NCBI RefSeq assembly: GCF_002117935.1
Contig: NZ_BDJE01000012.1
Coordinates: forward strand, 1 to 51,048
DNA: 51,048 nt
Origin: Nocardioides sp. PD653-B2
GTDB lineage: Bacteria > Actinomycetota > Actinomycetes > Propionibacteriales > Nocardioidaceae
Direction of reading: 5' to 3'
The position numbers and the translations under genes are program-made. Shown here piece after piece: positions 49,571 through 51,048 of this stretch. Numbering within the stretch: position 1 is the first letter of the stretch; every line of letters starts with the position of its first letter. Below the pieces are notes generated by a model. It was not told where the DNA came from. It saw only the letters and a program-made list of their open reading frames with translations, and ran no database searches.

Positions 49571-50518
49571 GTGGACGGCAGGCAACTCGAGTACGTGATC
49601 GTGCTTGCGGACACGCTCCATTTCGGCCGAGCTGCCGAAAGGATGTGCATCTCGCAGTCTGCCTTCAGCACACAGATCGCACGCCTCGAGCGTGAGGTCG
49701 GAGCGATGCTGTTCGACCGTTCCGCGAACCGAGTGTCACTAACACCCGCGGGCGAGGCGTTCTTGGCGCGCGCGCGTAAGATCCTGGACGAAGTGGCCGA
49801 TGCCAGCGCTGAGGCACGGACCCTCCACGCGGCCAGTCAGGGCATTCTGCGCGTGGGCCTATTTTGCGATTCCGCCGGCGAATTGACGCAGCCGATCATC
49901 TCAGCGTTCCGGCGGGCCTACCCAGAGGTAGAACTGTCGTTCCGCACACTCTCCATGACCGACTTGGTCGAGCCGCTGGCGTCCAATGAAATCGACGTTG
50001 AATTTCTCCGTCCACCGGTCGATGATCCACGATTGAAGTTGTACGACTTGTTTGCGGATCCCCGTGTCGCGGCGGTGCCAACGGGCCACGAACTTGCCTC
50101 CTTAACAGGGGTGCGCACCGATCAATTACTCGATCACGCGTTCGCGGTGGCTGTCCCGAATGCGCCCTCCAGATGGCGCGCCTATTGGGCCTGTGACGAT
50201 GCGCGCGGCGAGCCGGGCCAGGTGGCGGCTTTGGTTAACAACATTCAGGACTGCTTGAACGCGATCGCGCATCAGGGCGCTGTCGATACCTTCCCCTTGT
50301 CTCTGTCACGCTTTCAGCCCTCCCCCGGAGTTGCATATAGGCCCTTGCTTGACGGCGGCTACTCCACCAACGCGGTAGCAGCTCGTCGCACGGATCAGCG
50401 CGTGCACGTTCAGGCGTTCGTTCACATCGCTCAACAGTTGGCCGCATCCTGCTTGGACCTCGTTCCAGACGCGGTGCCGCTCAGCGAGGCCGCTTCCGGC
50501 ACTCCAGGGATCGACTAG
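49571..50518 (+). CDS. LysR-family regulator of the HpaB operon
   Basis: 315 residues. HTH in GRQLEYVIVLADTLHFGRAA, MCISQSAFSTQIARLEREVG, MLFDRSANRVSLTPAG, effector domain from about 90 (GILRVGLFCDSAGELTQPII, LSFRTLSMTDLVEPLASNEI). I use GTG 49571 with GGAGGG 5 bases upstream; a TTG at 49556 would extend it but lacks a ribosome site. Divergent from the monooxygenase operon with palindromes between. Confidence 0.87.
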   Translation: MDGRQLEYVIVLADTLHFGRAAERMCISQSAFSTQIARLEREVGAMLFDRSANRVSLTPAGEAFLARARKILDEVADASAEARTLHAASQGILRVGLFCDSAGELTQPIISAFRRAYPEVELSFRTLSMTDLVEPLASNEIDVEFLRPPVDDPRLKLYDLFADPRVAAVPTGHELASLTGVRTDQLLDHAFAVAVPNAPSRWRAYWACDDARGEPGQVAALVNNIQDCLNAIAHQGAVDTFPLSLSRFQPSPGVAYRPLLDGGYSTNAVAARRTDQRVHVQAFVHIAQQLAASCLDLVPDAVPLSEAASGTPGID

Positions 50519-50527
50519 GGCGAGCGT

Positions 50528-50577
50528 GGCTCCCTATTGTTACGGAGCCGACGGAATTGCCCGTGGTGACACGGGCA
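50528..50577 (+). terminator. Two hairpins after the LysR gene
   Basis: GGCTCC...GGAGCC (50528-50549) and TGCCCGTG-GTGA-CACGGGCA (50558-50577) follow the stop. The second is a clean 8-bp stem. Bases 50578-50703 hold no gene I recognise. Confidence 0.45.
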
Positions 50578-50746
50578 TCGGTATGACAGTGATTCTGCGC
50601 ACGTGCGAGGGCACCTATCCGGCGAAGTCCCAGTACACGTCTAAGCGCGTCCCAGCCTGAGTTCGGACGCAAAGCCGCATGCGAGGGTCTGCTGCAGGAA
50701 AAGGTGACAGGTTGACCCCCCACCGTTTGGGTTCCAGTCGCGGTGG

Positions 50747-51048
50747 CTAACTGGCTGCGGTGGTGTCGGTTTCGGGCAATAGTTCGTACTCGATCGGAGT
50801 GCGATAGCAGAGTGCGGAGTGGCGTCGGCGGCGGTTGTGGAAAATCTCGATGTGCTCGAAGATCGCGTTCGCGAGCTCGACCCGGGTCTTCCACTTCTTG
50901 CGGTTGAGAAGTTCGATCTGCATCCCAGAAACTCTCCATCATCGCGTTGTCGAGACCGTCGCCTACGGTGCCGAAGGATGGCAGCAAGCCAGCGGAGCGG
51001 ATCTTCTCGCCAAAGACCCACGAGGTGAACTGACCGGGTTCAACCGGT
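50747..51048 (-). pseudogene. IS3-family transposase (OrfB) 3' part, frameshifted, cut by window edge
   Basis: Minus strand reads FTSWVFGEKIRSAGLLPSFG then TVGDGLDNAMMESFW, the IS3 integrase core with the final catalytic Glu (MMESFW), then after a frame change MQIELLNRKKWKTRVELANA, IFEHIEIFHNRRRRHSALCY and RTPIEYELLPETD to the stop at 50747. The frame breaks at about 50925, right after ESFW. The element's right end lies outside the window; TGACAGGTTGACCCCCC near 50704 may be the other terminal repeat. DDE residues other than the last are not in view. Confidence 0.8.

Overview
The window looks like a chromosomal segment of a high-GC actinobacterium. Codon use is strongly GC-biased, the left edge carries F420-cofactor biosynthesis genes (fbiC end, fbiD), lipoproteins and two-component systems are of actinobacterial type, and GTG starts with ATGA/GTGA overlaps are common. 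A member of the Nocardioides group is my best guess, by inference only. Three kinds of DNA sit side by side.

(1) 1-10.8 kb, chromosomal catabolic block. After the fbiC 3' end and fbiD come an isochorismatase-fold protein and a flavin-dependent (LLM) oxidoreductase, a cytochrome P450 pseudogene, and a tight five-gene core on the minus strand (hotdog hydratase, CoA-transferase, CitE-like lyase, acyl-CoA dehydrogenase, MhpC-type hydrolase) led by an MhpB-type extradiol dioxygenase, with a divergent LysR regulator. I infer meta-cleavage of an alkyl-catechol whose side-chain acid leaves as a C5 dicarboxylate and is degraded through the CoA-transferase/hydratase/citramalyl-CoA-lyase route.

(2) 11.0-34.6 kb, an island bounded by 38-bp direct repeats of a tRNA 3' end (tRNA-Met, CAT, by its anticodon loop in the right copy) with an intact tyrosine recombinase just inside the right repeat. 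I see no conjugation or phage structural genes. The cargo is envelope signalling and export: sigma factor, possible anti-sigma protein and a small membrane protein; acidic repeat-rich secreted proteins; two OmpR-type two-component systems; a secreted metallophosphoesterase; an ABC-2 exporter; and two parallel exporter operons, each lipoprotein - ATPase - ATPase - FtsX/MacB-like permease. Two sets of direct-repeat boxes (CTTCAG-N5-CTTCAG, and CTCTCAG/CTCACAG at 10-11 bp period) stand upstream of these operons, mostly in a constant orientation to transcription. They appear to tie each two-component system to its own set of operons, and this is the most interesting system in the window.

(3) 34.7-51 kb, a second accessory/catabolic block. 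It starts with a truncated integrase, then a homogentisate operon (MBL-fold protein, FAD aromatic hydroxylase, homogentisate dioxygenase, unknown protein, fumarylacetoacetase) with divergent LysR, a MarR regulator, and a seven-gene operon (small unknown protein, flavin reductase, HpaB-type monooxygenase, M20 amidohydrolase, RidA, polysaccharide-deacetylase-fold protein, APC permease) with divergent LysR. The last has the logic of a Rut-like oxidative opening of a nitrogen-containing compound. A broken IS3-type transposase closes the window. No rRNA, intact tRNA or CRISPR array was seen.
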